A stretch of 64,000 bases of DNA from assembly GCA_024336345.1 (NCBI GenBank), contig JANFOG010000006.1:1426001-1490000 (forward strand). The letters run 5' to 3'. This DNA comes from Mariannaea sp. PMI_226. Taxonomy: Eukaryota > Ascomycota > Sordariomycetes > Hypocreales > Nectriaceae. Numbering within the stretch: the first letter of the stretch is position 1; each line of letters begins with the position of its first letter. The notes under the pieces were generated by a model, which saw only the letters and a program-made list of their open reading frames with translations, ran no database searches and was not told where the DNA came from. A program made the translations under genes and the position numbers. Positions 41,674 through 53,045 of this stretch are shown here, piece by piece.

Positions 41674-43322
41674 TTACAACTTAGAGTGCTTTATCCTTGC
41701 ACCAAGCTCCATAGGCTCCACGCCGTACAGCTTCATCAGCTCAGCTGTCTTCTCACGCTGTCGTGTGATGAGCTCAGTCGCCTCGGTGCCGCGCTTGTTC
41801 TCGTTACGTCCCATCTGCTGCAGGTGCACCTCATCCGGTCCGTCAGCAATGCGCAGTGTTCGGATGCCCGCCCACATCTTGGCCAGCGGCGTGTCCTGCG
41901 AGACACCAGCGCCTCCAAACGCCTGCACAGCGCGGTCAATCACTGTCAGGGCCGTCTGTGGGATGAGAACCTTGGCTTCAGCAATCTCCTTGAGAGCCTT
42001 CTTTGGGCCGAGCTCGTCCATCTTGATAGCAGCGTTCAGGACGATGAGACGGGCGGCATCGATCTCGATGCGGGACTTGGCGATCCACTCAAGGATAACA
42101 CCGTGCTCGCGGAGAAGCTTGTTGAAGGGCTTCTTTCGGTCGTCGTTGACCCGGTAGATCATCCAATCAAGCGCTCGCTCAGCCTGTGATTTTTTTGCGT
42201 CAGTATTAGTAACTCCTTTGCTCGTCACGTTTGTAAAGGGAGGTGTATGTTAGAATCACTTACAGCACCAATGCAACGCATAGCATGATGAATACGGCCA
42301 GGACCCAGACGACCCTGAATAATCTCGAATCCACGGCCCTCTCCAAGAACCATGCTGGTGGCAGGAACTCTGACGTCCTTGAAAGTGATGTGGCCGTGGC
42401 CATGTGGGGCATCATCGAAGCCGTAGACACTAAGCATCCTGTTGATGGTGATGCCAGGCGCGTCTGAGGGCACCAAGAGGACGGATTGTTGCTTGTAGGG
42501 GTCCTTGTTGTCGGGATCAGTCTTGCCCATGACAATGTAGAGGGCACATCGTGGATCGCCGGCACCGCTGGACCACCACTTCTGGCCATTGAGAACGTAT
42601 TCGTTGCCGTCACGGCGGATGCTCAGCTCGATGTTCGTAGCATCAGACGAAGCAACCTGTGGCTCCGTCATGAGGAACGCGGAGCGAATCTTGCCCTCCA
42701 TGAGCGGCTTCAACCACTGGTCCTTCTGGGCGGCGTTGCCGTACTTGGCGACGACCTCCATGTTTCCAGTGTCAGGGGCTGAGCAGTTGCATGCCTCGGA
42801 AGCAACCTGCGAGCGACCAAGCCACTCAGCCATCAGGCCGTATTCAAGATTAGTCCAGCCAGGCGACTCCTTGTAGTAGGTCGAGGGGAGGAACATGTTC
42901 CAGAGGCCGAGCTTGCGGGCTTTCGCCTTCAAGTCCTCGATGATGCGCGGGTGCGATTCCCAGCGATCATCGCCCTGGCCAGCGAGGGCCTCTACAACGG
43001 GATCGGCTCTAAGAACCGAGGAGTGTGAGCAATGTGAAGTCTGTACCATGCAGAGAGAGCAATCTAGGAGGGTGGCTGAAGGATTCGGGATACTAACGGG
43101 ATACAATCTTCCTCAACGAACTTGGCAATAATGTCAATTGTTTGCTTAGCAGCATCGCTGACATGGCGCTGCGCCTATGGGGAGATATACGGTCAGTACA
43201 AGGAGGCATTCTATCGTCCAGCGCAGCCATTGGTGGCACAATGTCATGGACCCTGAAGCGGGAAAGGGGGGGGGCGGTTGGTTGCGTGGGAGACCTACGA
43301 TAGCTGGGATCTTGGCCGACAT
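41674..43322 (-). CDS. Peroxisomal acyl-CoA dehydrogenase (ACAD10/11-like)
   Basis: Four exons, 43322-43299, 43174-43098, 43008-42264 and 42183-41674, encode 451 residues. ACAD features are complete: an N-terminal helical domain, the beta-barrel region [16 protein letters not shown] (FAD/substrate loop), [20 protein letters not shown], and the C-terminal four-helix bundle with [15 protein letters not shown]. The last residues are HSKL, a canonical PTS1 peroxisomal import signal. The barrel and bundle resemble the ACAD10/11 group, which handles long or branched acyl-CoAs or 4-hydroxy acids. In fungi beta-oxidation in peroxisomes usually begins with an acyl-CoA oxidase, so a peroxisomal dehydrogenase needs another electron acceptor. 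Function beyond fatty acid oxidation is inferred. Confidence 0.9.
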
Positions 43323-44822
43323 GTTTGGTGATAGCTCGAAGATGACGTAGCGTCTGAGTGTAAGTGTAAAGTGGTAGTTGGTAGATAGATAGATAGATAT
43401 AAAGTGGGCAAGCGATGGAAGGGACGGTTTTATTAAGGACAGTTCTTATAGTAAGATATGAATTGATTGCCAATGTTTTGCATTCAAAGAATCACAATGA
43501 ACACAGGGGTTTAAGAAATATTCTGAGAGAACGGGGGAATGAGGGGGAATAAATCAAAAACGAAGCTACCCTTCTTAAAATAAAAAAAAAGGTAAAAGGA
43601 AATCAATGGTTGCTACACCTCCTCCTCCTTGTCCGGTAAACTGCTGCAAGCAATGTTGCTGTTTCTCCGCACCTTTGTCGAATGTTCGTTGCAGGATGCC
43701 GAGGCACGAATTGGTCATAGGTGGGCCAAGTGAACAGATTTGACAAGTCCAGACTACTCGATCTTTGAGTGCTGCGATCACCGCTAACCTGGGTACCTGT
43801 TTACATGCAAGTACGGTACTGGAGATGTACCTAGCGGCGGGGGAAGTTGGAGTACAGGGCGCGCTTAGGGGCATAATAATAAATCCGGGGTAAGGTGTTG
43901 GTAGGGATTGGGCCTCCGGGGCTGGCTACGTTAGAGGTGAGCCTCGGGACCAGTGGGGCTCTGCCGAGGAATCCATCCCCGGGGGACTAAGTACAGTGGT
44001 CTACTATCTTCCCTATAGGTACGAATGAGAGAAAGATAAAGTACAGCAACGGTGATGTGTAAGTGAGTTGTTATATGTACCGATGGAGTACCAAACGAGA
44101 TCAACATCTATCAGAGAAGAGTAGTCATGAATGAAACGTATGGGCTTCCAACAGCATCCGTTTTGGCTCAAAGGATCCGGTATCTAATAACTGCATATCC
44201 CCTCTTTTGCTTCCCATCCTCCCTCTGCAATGGACTAATAAGACACATCAGAAAGCAATACCATTCAGAAGTTCTCAATCACACAACAACAGACGTGGTG
44301 TGCTTATCTTACTATGTAATGTGTACCTGGTATCCCGCACTCGGCTGTCTTTTTGTTTTTTCTGATACGATATCACAAGTCTATCGTCCAGGAAAAAAGA
44401 TACAAGAGGTCCAAGTGGAACGAAACCCAAGACACGCTCGCGCCACGTCGACTTCACATCCTCCAGGTAACAAGATGCCTTATATACGGTATAAGATGCA
44501 TGAAGTGAAGCCATGTATAACACCCAACGACAAAGAACAGCCATCTCTCGGTATGCTACATCCCGGTAATGCTAACAGTGTGTGTCTGGAAGGGGTTTCA
44601 CCCGAAAACGAAGAAAATAAGAAAAAATAGAGACAAAAGGAAATGACCCTCTCCTCCGCTTCCCCCCATCATTCGCAAATCAAACGAGAGAAAAGAAAAA
44701 GAAAAAAGAGAATAAAAAAAAAAGGGAGAAGAAAACGTAGGAGAAGAAGACGCAGGCCGCCTTTCCGTGTCTTAGTCAATCCAAGTAAGCCATCATCTCG
44801 TTCTAAAACCCGCTCATTCCGT
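43323..44822. other. Intergenic, with a (TAGA)n microsatellite
   Basis: Contains the acyl-CoA dehydrogenase promoter and the Rab7 3' flank. A (TAGA)n tetranucleotide run lies at about 43382-43400. A 167-codon plus-strand frame at 44127-44630 shows no recognisable domain and runs antisense into the expected Rab7 3' end, so it is not called. Confidence 0.4.
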
Positions 44823-45852
44823 CTAGCAAGCGCATCCATCCCGGTCGTGCTCGATGTCAATGTTGATCGGATCGTCAAAATCACCACTGAACTCCTCTGA
44901 CTCCTCCTGGGCCAGTGCATTTCGGGCGATGACTGTTATCATTATGTGTGAGCGCTTCCCTCTCAATGTGATAGAAATAATGGCTGCCTACCTTCGAAAG
45001 CTTGGTCAATATTGATAGCTTCCTTGGCACTGGTCTCAAAGTATGGGATGTCGCCCTTGGACTGGCAGAAAGTCATGGCACGTTTGTTTGAAATCTGCTC
45101 GAATGTTAGGATAATGTCCCATCACAATGCACCGGCATATTTGGGGGTAAGGGACTTACCACTCGCTTGCTCTCCTCAACATCAATCTTGTTACCCAGAA
45201 CCACCTGCAGAACAATCAGAACAAAACTTCAATGGCACAAACATCATCCGCTCCCGATTGATTTTTGCTTACAAAGGGAAAGTTGAGAGGATCTCGAGGA
45301 GAAGCCTGAATCAGAAATTCGTCCCGCCAGCTGTCCAGGGCCTCAAAGCTCTTGGCATTGTTGACATCGTAAACTAGAACGCAGCAGTCGGCACCGCGGT
45401 AGAATGCCACACCCAAAGACTGGAATCGTTCTTGTCCGGCAGTGTCCCAAAGCTGTAAACACAGATGGTTAGCCTCTGCAGGGCTCGAAAAGCGGTAATT
45501 GTTCTGAAGCTCGTCGTACCTGCATCGTGACTTGTCGACCGTCCACCAAAACCTCGCGAGTCAGGAAATCGGCGCCGATGGTAGCCTTGTAGCTAGCACT
45601 GAACTTTTTGTTGACCTAGGTAAAACACACAAAATCCTGTTAGAATCGTTGGATTTCGGAAGGAATAGCTCGAAATAAAAGGCGCAAAGGGTCGGGCGCG
45701 TACATATTGGTTCATCAAACTGGTCTTGCCAACACCACTATCGCCAAGGATAATGACCTAGATTCCCATATAAAATTAGAATCATTGAGATCCAGAGGCC
45801 CCGGGAATGCGTTGAATCGAACCTTGAGGAGAACCTTCTTCCTCGAAGACAT
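44823..45852 (-). CDS. YPT7: Rab7-type small GTPase (Ypt7)
   Basis: Seven exons (45852-45823, 45757-45704, 45615-45520, 45452-45273, 45204-45160, 45094-44992, 44932-44823) give 205 residues, the standard Rab7 length. Visible elements are [10 protein letters not shown] (P-loop, residues 15-24), effector region [23 protein letters not shown] and TSAKEAINI, and the C terminus DGCAC for double geranylgeranylation. The DFL/VNKKF region and CAC tail point to Rab7 rather than Rab5 or Rab11. Ypt7 drives HOPS-dependent fusion of vacuoles and late endosomes, and autophagosome fusion. Six introns in a 1-kb gene is high for this window. Identification is very strong. Confidence 0.96.
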
Positions 45853-46560
45853 GGTGAACTTATCGTCGTTTTACTGAAGAGGGAGGTATCCAATGACGTT
45901 ATCTGAGCGTACGCAATCTCCAGGATTGCTACGTGAATCGTTGATCGTTGATCGTTATCGACAGTCGCGGCGGATGAGGTCCAAAGTCGGGGAAATATAG
46001 ATAGCCTGTCGCGTGCGAGGCTGTCGTATGTCCGGAGGTGTTGCTGTGCCGTACACACAAACACTACGGTGATTTGTTGAGGGAGTGTTTGGGGTTAAAA
46101 GGTCGACGATACAGCCAGATGACAGGGAGGAGAGTGGTTGACGCCGATGAGCCAATGTCGCAGCCTCGCCCAATGCCCACCAGCGCTAAACTTTGCTGGG
46201 GTCTAGGGTGATGCATAACTCGGATAGTGCACTGTGAGCAGAGCCCGTGGGTTGGTTGCGCCAAAGTGGGGGGTGCTTTTACTGTGCATACCATAGTATC
46301 AGTACGTACATGTCATGTATTATGCATTCCACGTGACATCATATGCGCTCTCCCTCCGTTGGTGCAGCTAAAAGGTTAGGTAGTTAAAGTACCTACGGTA
46401 GCTACCTACTGTCTACCTATCATGCGACGTCACCCCCCTACCCCTGTCGCAAATGGCTTCGGGTGACTGGCGGACTCTGGTAATATCGTCGCATTCTGTT
46501 CAACAAACGACAACGTTAGGAGCCTGATGGACTCGGGATCGAGTCCTAGGCCGCTTCGTA
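45853..46560. promoter_or_regulatory. Divergent promoter between YPT7 and the next gene
   Basis: A 708-bp head-to-head region. It includes a dense TACCTAC/GTAGGTA patch at 46376-46422. A hairpin-like sequence GGACTCGGGATCGAGTCC (about 46529-46546) resembles a tRNA B box but lacks a cloverleaf. Confidence 0.45.
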
Positions 46561-47805
46561 ATGGCGGATGATGCTCTTCTCGCAAAGGTCCACGCCTTGA
46601 GCGATCTCGAATTAGCTGTGTTACTGTGTCTCATCAGTCGTGAGCACTGTCTGGTCAGCACACCGTCAGACGCAATTGATGACTTGTTGCAAGAGCTTCA
46701 GCTGGTATGAGTGCTTCCTCCCCATCGTTTCTGCCTATCGTCCTATACATGTTGAATATTCTCAGCTGACCTTCGCTTTCCAGGTAGCAACAAAAACATT
46801 CGGCCTTAGCTGGGTCATCGTCGACTGCAATCCGTCCACCACCCTCGAGGACTTTGCTGCAGCTCTCCTCACCCCCCACCGTCAAGCCTCCCCCAACGAT
46901 CACTTCAACTCTACCAATCGCCATGAACCGTCATATTTCGTCTCCCAACCCTCCGTCTCGCGCCCTAGGGCCTCCTCGGGTTCTCGTCTTTCCCCTCTCT
47001 CCACCACCGCCTCATCCAGCATCGCAAATGTCGTGTTCGCAAAGAACCTCGACCTAGCACCCCAAACCGTCCAGATCCAAGCTCTCGAACTGCTCCGTAC
47101 CCGCCGCATCTTCACCCGCACGTCAGTTCAGACTGCTCCCAAGCAGTTCCTCTTCATCCCCGTCTTAGAGGCAGCGAGCGGAGGTGAGGCTCGCGTGACG
47201 CCGCACCTGAATGATTTCTTGTATATTGCATACTGGCACGACCCTGATGATGGATTTGTCAACTTGGAAGAAGCCGATGCCGGTGACGGTGCCGATACCG
47301 CATCAACTGGAAGTGTTGTGAAACGAGGCACGGTGGAAGAAATATCTACAGCACCACCATTAATTTTGGAAACGGTACAGCATTGTCTGGTCGATGTCGC
47401 TTTGATTCAGCCGCTAAATTATTCTCGCAGGAAATCAGTCATCTTGGCACATTGAGTCAACAAGCACAAATCGACATCGAAGTCGTGCGCTATCAAATGA
47501 ACATTATATCTTTTCTCAGGATGCATCGAGCTGTATCTGCCGGCATAACACCAGCTGCCACAAAGCATTTCGACCAACTCATGCGCTGTCTTGCACCCTT
47601 GCACAGACTTGAATACGTCACGCCCGCTCTAGTTGGTCTGGCGGCGAGAAAGGTATATCTCCACCGTATCCAACTCACCCCTCCCGAAAAGGAGAGGAGT
47701 ATGCAATGGGGTAGTCGTGTCGAGGCAGTGGAAGCAGTACTCGAAGATATTGGCCCTGAAGATGTCATTGAAGATGTACTTGGCATGGTGACAGCTCCAA
47801 TATAG
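46561..47805 (+). CDS. Uncharacterised conserved fungal protein, possibly Mg-chelatase/AAA-lid-like
   Basis: Exons 46561-46704, 46784-47374 and 47431-47805 form a 369-residue protein. The N terminus (LLAKVHALSDLELAVLLCLI) and C terminus are helical; a Ser/Pro-rich low-complexity stretch lies near residues 80-130. The block AKNLDLAPQTVQIQALELLRTRR is followed by FLFIPVL and an acidic loop. The layout recalls proteins that fungal genomes label magnesium-chelatase-like, but no Walker A or B motif is present, so ATPase function is unsupported. The C-terminal helices (EYVTPALVGLAARKVYLHRI) could be an AAA lid. The reading frame is sound; the function is unknown. Confidence 0.7.
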
Positions 47806-48127
47806 CATAGCTTCAACCCATTTATATGTATTAAGTAGTCTAAAATAATTCTACGTGAATGAAAACTCAGGAACCCAGATGCCCGAGAAAAACTAGGCAT
47901 GATCCGTACAATGTAAACCAGCCCCGCCAATTGTTCAATCATAGCCCGGCAAGGCAGGCTTGTTTCATATCCCTTTCGTTTTTTTTTAGTTGTTTGCCTT
48001 GTTCCCAATGTCCATGTCATTTATCTCACTCAAAGAGTAACATGTTACCACTTTGGTATACTCGTTTGTTTAAAAAAAAATTGAATCAAACAACTTTCTC
48101 ACTAACGCCATTGTTCCGTTATGTCGT
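47806..48127. other. Convergent 3' flanks
   Basis: A 322-bp tail-to-tail region with GDA1; only 3' untranslated sequence is expected. Confidence 0.4.
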
Positions 48128-49913
48128 CTAGGAAACTTCACGGATCTTGCACTCCCAGCCCGAACCGGCCTCAAGAAGTGGCAAACTGAATAAGTGTTAG
48201 CATGATTCTGAGCATCTATATAGGGAGGAGGAAGTTAGAGCATACCTAGCACCCAGGCACCAACCCAGCTCATTGCCCTTGATCTTCTTTGCAATTTTGA
48301 CTTCTCGCTCAATTGGCATGTCATAGCCAGTGTGGAGAAGAGCAAGCATGAAATTGAGATCCAGGCAGTGTTCGGGGCGATCCTCAAGCTCCTCAAGGGC
48401 ACCGGGAACGGTGGTGAAAATGTCCCAGGCGTCCCTGCCCATGCAGACAGTCTGGGCCAAGTCATGCATCTCACGGAGGGTGAAAGAGTCGGGCATACCA
48501 AGGGGCTTCGTGCGGTCGTAGAAATAGGAGAAGATGAATACGTCCTCCTTTGTGAATGTCTTGGCTAGCGAGGGCTGGTGGACGCCATTGAAAGAGCAGG
48601 GTGCAAGCGCACAGGCAGCCTCCTTCTGTAGAATCTTCTCGGCCAAGTTACGGCACTGAGCAGGAGACGGCTGCGATGGACCAGTGAGATTGAAAGGGCG
48701 CTCTTCCTCGCTACCACCAACCTTGATCTTAAGTTGCTTGCTCATTCCAGGGGCGATGCAAGGGTGGACGATAGGCTCTCCCATCCAAGACTTGTCGGCA
48801 CCATGGGCCTCGCTGATATCGTTGATCAAAGTCTCATGGATCTGATTACGAGCCGCCATCAAACCATATCCGAGATGAGAGTGCTGGTAAAGCTCGAACT
48901 TGCGGCCACCAAAATCCAGCTCGTACTTGTGATCACCTTCAGTAAGTTTCTCGGGCATACCTTTGTCGACGGCAGCCTTAAAGTTAGGCTCAAAAACAAT
49001 CTGAGTAGAACCACCTCCAAGGTCGAAGACGGCAGCAGTATCGCTAGAATCGGGACCACCAATCTTGCCAAGGAGATAGTTGGTTGTAATCCATGCATAA
49101 ACACCTTCCATAGAGCCATCCATGATGGCGACACCCTCTTTCTCGGCGCTCAGTACGGGGAAAGGGTAGTCTTCCTCGAGATGTCGTCGCACTTCCTTTA
49201 GGATGGCATCTGCGAGCTCAGCGCCAATCATGCGAAGACCAGCAGTTGCTTTGACAGCAACAGGAGTGCAGCCCTTGAGTTTATCAGGGACAGTATCCAT
49301 GGCCACCTGTAGGAGAGGGTCGAGACTCTTGGCAGCGCCGGCGGGGTCGTTCTTGAAGGCGCTCAATCCGCCAACGGACTTTTCAGTCATCTTGAACTCC
49401 TCACCTTCGAGCTCCGGGGTGGGACCGCAATTGTTGAACTTGTAGACATGGATTCGAGAGCCAGTGCTGCCAGCGTCGATCATCAAGACATACTGAACAA
49501 TGGGCTTGTCCTTGGAATACGACTTTGTGCAACGATCGGTACCGTAGGAGTTATCGGAGGGAGTTTGACCATCGCCACCTTGGTGAGAGACTGCTGTCTT
49601 GTCAGCGCATCATGAAATTGAGGATCGGCTAGAATTCGAGGAGGATTCAAGCGGTGGAGAGAGGGAAGGGGGGGCTCTACATACCCTCTTTGTAAATCTC
49701 AACCCCCCTGGGGGACATGAAATAAAAGAGGGTAACGATGGCCAAGACAATGGCGGCAGTCTTGATCCACCGCGTCCTCTGGGCCTGTGTCATCAAAGAT
49801 TCCTTCATCCTGGAGAAAGATTGTTTCTTTGGGACAAACTTGTAGCGGTCGGGTTTCTCGTAGGGGTCGTAGGCTACTTGCTTCTTTGCCAGCGAAACGG
49901 ATGTTCTTCTCAT
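48128..49913 (-). CDS. GDA1: Golgi guanosine diphosphatase Gda1
   Basis: Three exons, 49913-49685, 49593-48246 and 48185-48128, give 544 residues; the second acceptor could also be three bases later. The protein is a type II membrane protein with a cytosolic basic tail and one helix at residues 50-67 (IKTAAIVLAIVTLFYFMS). The GDA1/CD39 apyrase conserved regions are intact: DAGSTGSRIHVY (ACR1), KATAGLRM (ACR2), GVYAWITTNYLLG (ACR3) and DLGGGSTQIVF (ACR4). The terminal exon supplies GSGWECKIREVS. Gda1 hydrolyses GDP in the Golgi lumen to GMP, allowing GDP-mannose import for glycosylation. Identification is strong. Confidence 0.94.
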
Positions 49914-51144
49914 GGGCGCTGGATCCTTTTTAAGGATTGCGACAGGGAAATAGGGCTACGACGGGGGGTGAGAGGCCGTCGCGCATGGGGATAACGCGGA
50001 GGGTGTTGAAGCGAAGGAATGCAAGGAGAAGGGGGAAGGGGTTTAAAAAAAAATAAGAAAGAGATCCAATGCCAGGAAGAGCGACGGTGGCTGTATCGAT
50101 ACTAAACCTAGCAGGCCTAACTTGTAGCACGTAGTGGTGTACGGAGTACTGTGGTAGTGGCGACTAGCAGCGTGTGTGGCAAGGGGAAATGAAAGGGAAG
50201 AAGAGGCCAAGAACAGAGGCCAGCTGCATGCGTAGATTCAGTGATTGTCCATTTGAAGGGACTGCAGCGATTGACGACGCTTTCAAACAATCTGCAGCCA
50301 TGTCTCAAATTAACTGGTCCGTACATATATTCTTCGGCTCGTACTGTACTTGGTGATACATGGCTGACAGCCCGATCATCATCCTCATCCACGGATCCGT
50401 CGACTTGCTTGTCTCCACAGGCTTCGTAACTCAGGGGGCGCGCATCAGCGCGGCCTACTCTGTCAGATACACTGGCGGCCTTAGCGCCCCTCGTAGCTGA
50501 ACGTCAGTGAAGACAGGTGTCGAGAGTCTGTGTCCAATAAAATACGCCCAATGGTAGTAAGGGTGGGCACAATGGAACACACATATTTGTTAACTAGTCT
50601 CATCCAGTGCCAGGGACCAAATGCGAATATTCCAGGCTCCATTTGAGATGCGATTGATCCAATTGCTCATTGAATATGAAGTAGTTCGAACCAACCCCCC
50701 AAAAAAAACAATTTCCCACTGTAAGAAATGAAAATAATAAACCGTTTTCCCAGTAGAATGGACTTGCAAGCCCTACGTAGATCAGAAGTAGTAATTTACT
50801 GCCTATTCGCACCTCAGGTATCTTGAGCCAGAAGGCAGCGATTGAGATAACGTCACGAGAAGCGTTCATGAGACGTATGCATGTGGTGCCTTGAGCCTCA
50901 CCTCGCCCCTTATGTGTCACTAAACTTCCCAGCTGTCAATCTCAAGCTCTCTTTTTTTTCTTTCTCCCATATACCTTATTGATTTTGTGAAATAGGTTCC
51001 TAGGGAAAATACTCCACTTTCATCTACGGTCAACTCATCCTGCTGGATTACATTGAAACCTGTCCGTCTTTCTTCATACATCCTCTCCCCTGACTAAAGC
51101 ACCTAATCCATCACCATCATTCCCGACCGTGACATTGGAGAGAG
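49914..51144. promoter_or_regulatory. Divergent upstream region between GDA1 and the PPPDE gene
   Basis: No exon is supported in this 1.2-kb head-to-head region. It should hold both promoters. An A-rich/T-rich tract lies near 50696-50710, and the segment before 51145 is pyrimidine-rich. Confidence 0.4.
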
Positions 51145-52952
51145 ATGGACGTCAACCTGCTCGTGTATGACCTCTCTAGAGGCCTGGCTCGTCAAATGTC
51201 CGCTGGCCTCCTCGGCTTCCAACTCGATGCTGTTTATCACACCTCCATCGAGCTAAATGGTTTGGAATACGTGTACGATGGCGGTATTATCTCCATCATT
51301 CCGGGATCATCTCACCTTGGCCAGCCAATGGAGAGAATACACCTAGGTACCACAAATCTGCCTATGGACGTTATTGAGGAATTCCTCGACTCTCTACGGC
51401 CAATCTTCACCCTAGAGGCAAGTCCTGTCCAGTCTCGTTCAGTCTGTTAGTCGTCTCTCTAACCTGCACATCTGTCCAGGCTTACGACCTCTTCCAACAC
51501 AATTGCAACAACTTTACCGACTCCTTCTCAAACTTCTTGTTAGGAAAAGGCATTCCTGACCATATCATCAATATGCCTCAAGCCGTTCTGGCCTCTCCAA
51601 TGGGTCGCATGCTCCTCCCTCAGCTCACCCAAGGAGTAAACTCGGGGAGGCAACAGAATGGATCTATCCTCGGTCTTCAGCAGAGTGCTCAAGCTCCGGC
51701 CCAGAACCACGTAGCTGCTCATTCGAAATATTCTGTCATAAATGTCACCAGTTCATCGGAATTTGATCGGCTGCTCGAACAGGCTAAATCCTCATGTGCA
51801 GTCGTATTCTTCACTTCTGCCACTTGCGCCCCTTGCAAGATGCTCTACCCCGTTTACGACAGCCTCGCTCAGGAGTTTGGAGACAAAGCAACTTTCATCA
51901 AAGTTGACATTTCACAGTTCGGAGGTAACCAGATTGGAGATCGATTCTCTGTCCGGGCTACGCCGACACTTGTTACGTTCCTAAAGGGTGAAAAGGAGAA
52001 TACTTGGTCTGGTGCCGACCCAGCAAAGTTACGTGGGAACGTTCAGCTTCTTGTTCAGATGGCCTTCCCTATGCACCCACACGAAAGGCTCTATGTTCCC
52101 GACTTTTCTAACTCCAACGCCAAGCCTGTCCTATACGCCAAGGTGCCACCTATGGATAAGCTGATGGCTAAAATGCCCCAGGAGGTCGCTCGCAAGACCG
52201 AAGTTCAAGCACTCAAGTCATATCTCGATGTTCGCGCAAAGGATGGTCTTGCAGGTGCTGTCGTGCCTGAGATGCAGCACCTATCCAGCTTCATCAGAGA
52301 CTCTGTGCATTCCATGCCGGTCGGCAATGTATTTGCGATTGTAGATTTGTTCAGATGCGCCCTTTCGGATCCTCGCATTAGTGGGTATTTTGCTGAAGAA
52401 AGCAACCACCAAACTGTGCGAGGCGTCTTAGATCTGGTAAATTCACAAACTGAATGCCCGTACGCACTACGTCTTGTCACTTTGCAAATGGCATGCAACT
52501 TTTTCTCGACGCCGCTATTCCCCGACGAGATTCTCCAAAATGACAAATTGCGGGCATCTATTATCCAGCTCATTTCCTCGAGCTTCTTAGATGATAGCCA
52601 CAATAACGTGAGAGTTGCGGCATCCTCCCTTTTATTCAATCTCTCGCTAGCGAGCAGGAAAGCCAGACAGGAACAGAAATCGACGCTGGAAGAGGGTGAC
52701 GAGGTGGAGCTAGCTGCATCTGTGGTAGAAGCCATTGGCCAAGAAGAGAAATCTGCCGAGGCCTTGCACGGAATGCTCCTAGCGTTAGGAAACTTGGTGT
52801 TCTGCACATCGTTGGACGGAGAGCTTGCAGACCTTCTCCGAGCTCTAGATGCCGAAGGAACTGTCTTGGGAAAGAAGAAACTGTTCCCACAGGAGAAGTT
52901 GATCAATCAAGTTGCGATCGAGTTGATTAGGAAAGGTCTCAGGAAGCCATGA
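51145..52952 (+). CDS. PPPDE (DeSI)-thioredoxin-PUL domain fusion protein
   Basis: Exons 51145-51417 and 51480-52952 give 581 residues. The N-terminal PPPDE/DeSI peptidase domain has its catalytic His32 (YHTSIE) and Cys100 (FQHNCNNF). A thioredoxin domain follows, with the redox pair Cys207 and Cys210 in SATCAPCKML and cis-Pro in ATPTLV. From about residue 330 a helical PUL repeat (as in Ufd3/PLAA) extends to the end and would bind Cdc48/p97. PPPDE enzymes remove SUMO or ubiquitin. The intron seems to use a GC donor: AG|GCAAGT...CTCTAAC...CAG. The nearest GT in the frame would add a few residues but has a poor donor (GTCCAG). Catalytic residues are intact, suggesting an active, redox-linked deconjugase. 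Confidence 0.88.
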
Positions 52953-53045
52953 TCTACCGGCACAGGTCGTTTCGCATGATCTTAACAGTCAACTTTGCGC
53001 GTTGATAAAGAATCCTATCTCCTCCTCCTCCTTCTGTGTATATCT

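Noticed and set aside
44127..44630. 167-codon plus-strand frame between the acyl-CoA dehydrogenase and Rab7 genes
   Set aside because: No family features, and it lies antisense to the expected Rab7 3' untranslated region.
46529..46546. tRNA-like B-box hairpin GGACTCGGGATCGAGTCC
   Set aside because: It is a 6-bp stem with a 6-base loop; no A box, anticodon arm or acceptor stem could be drawn.
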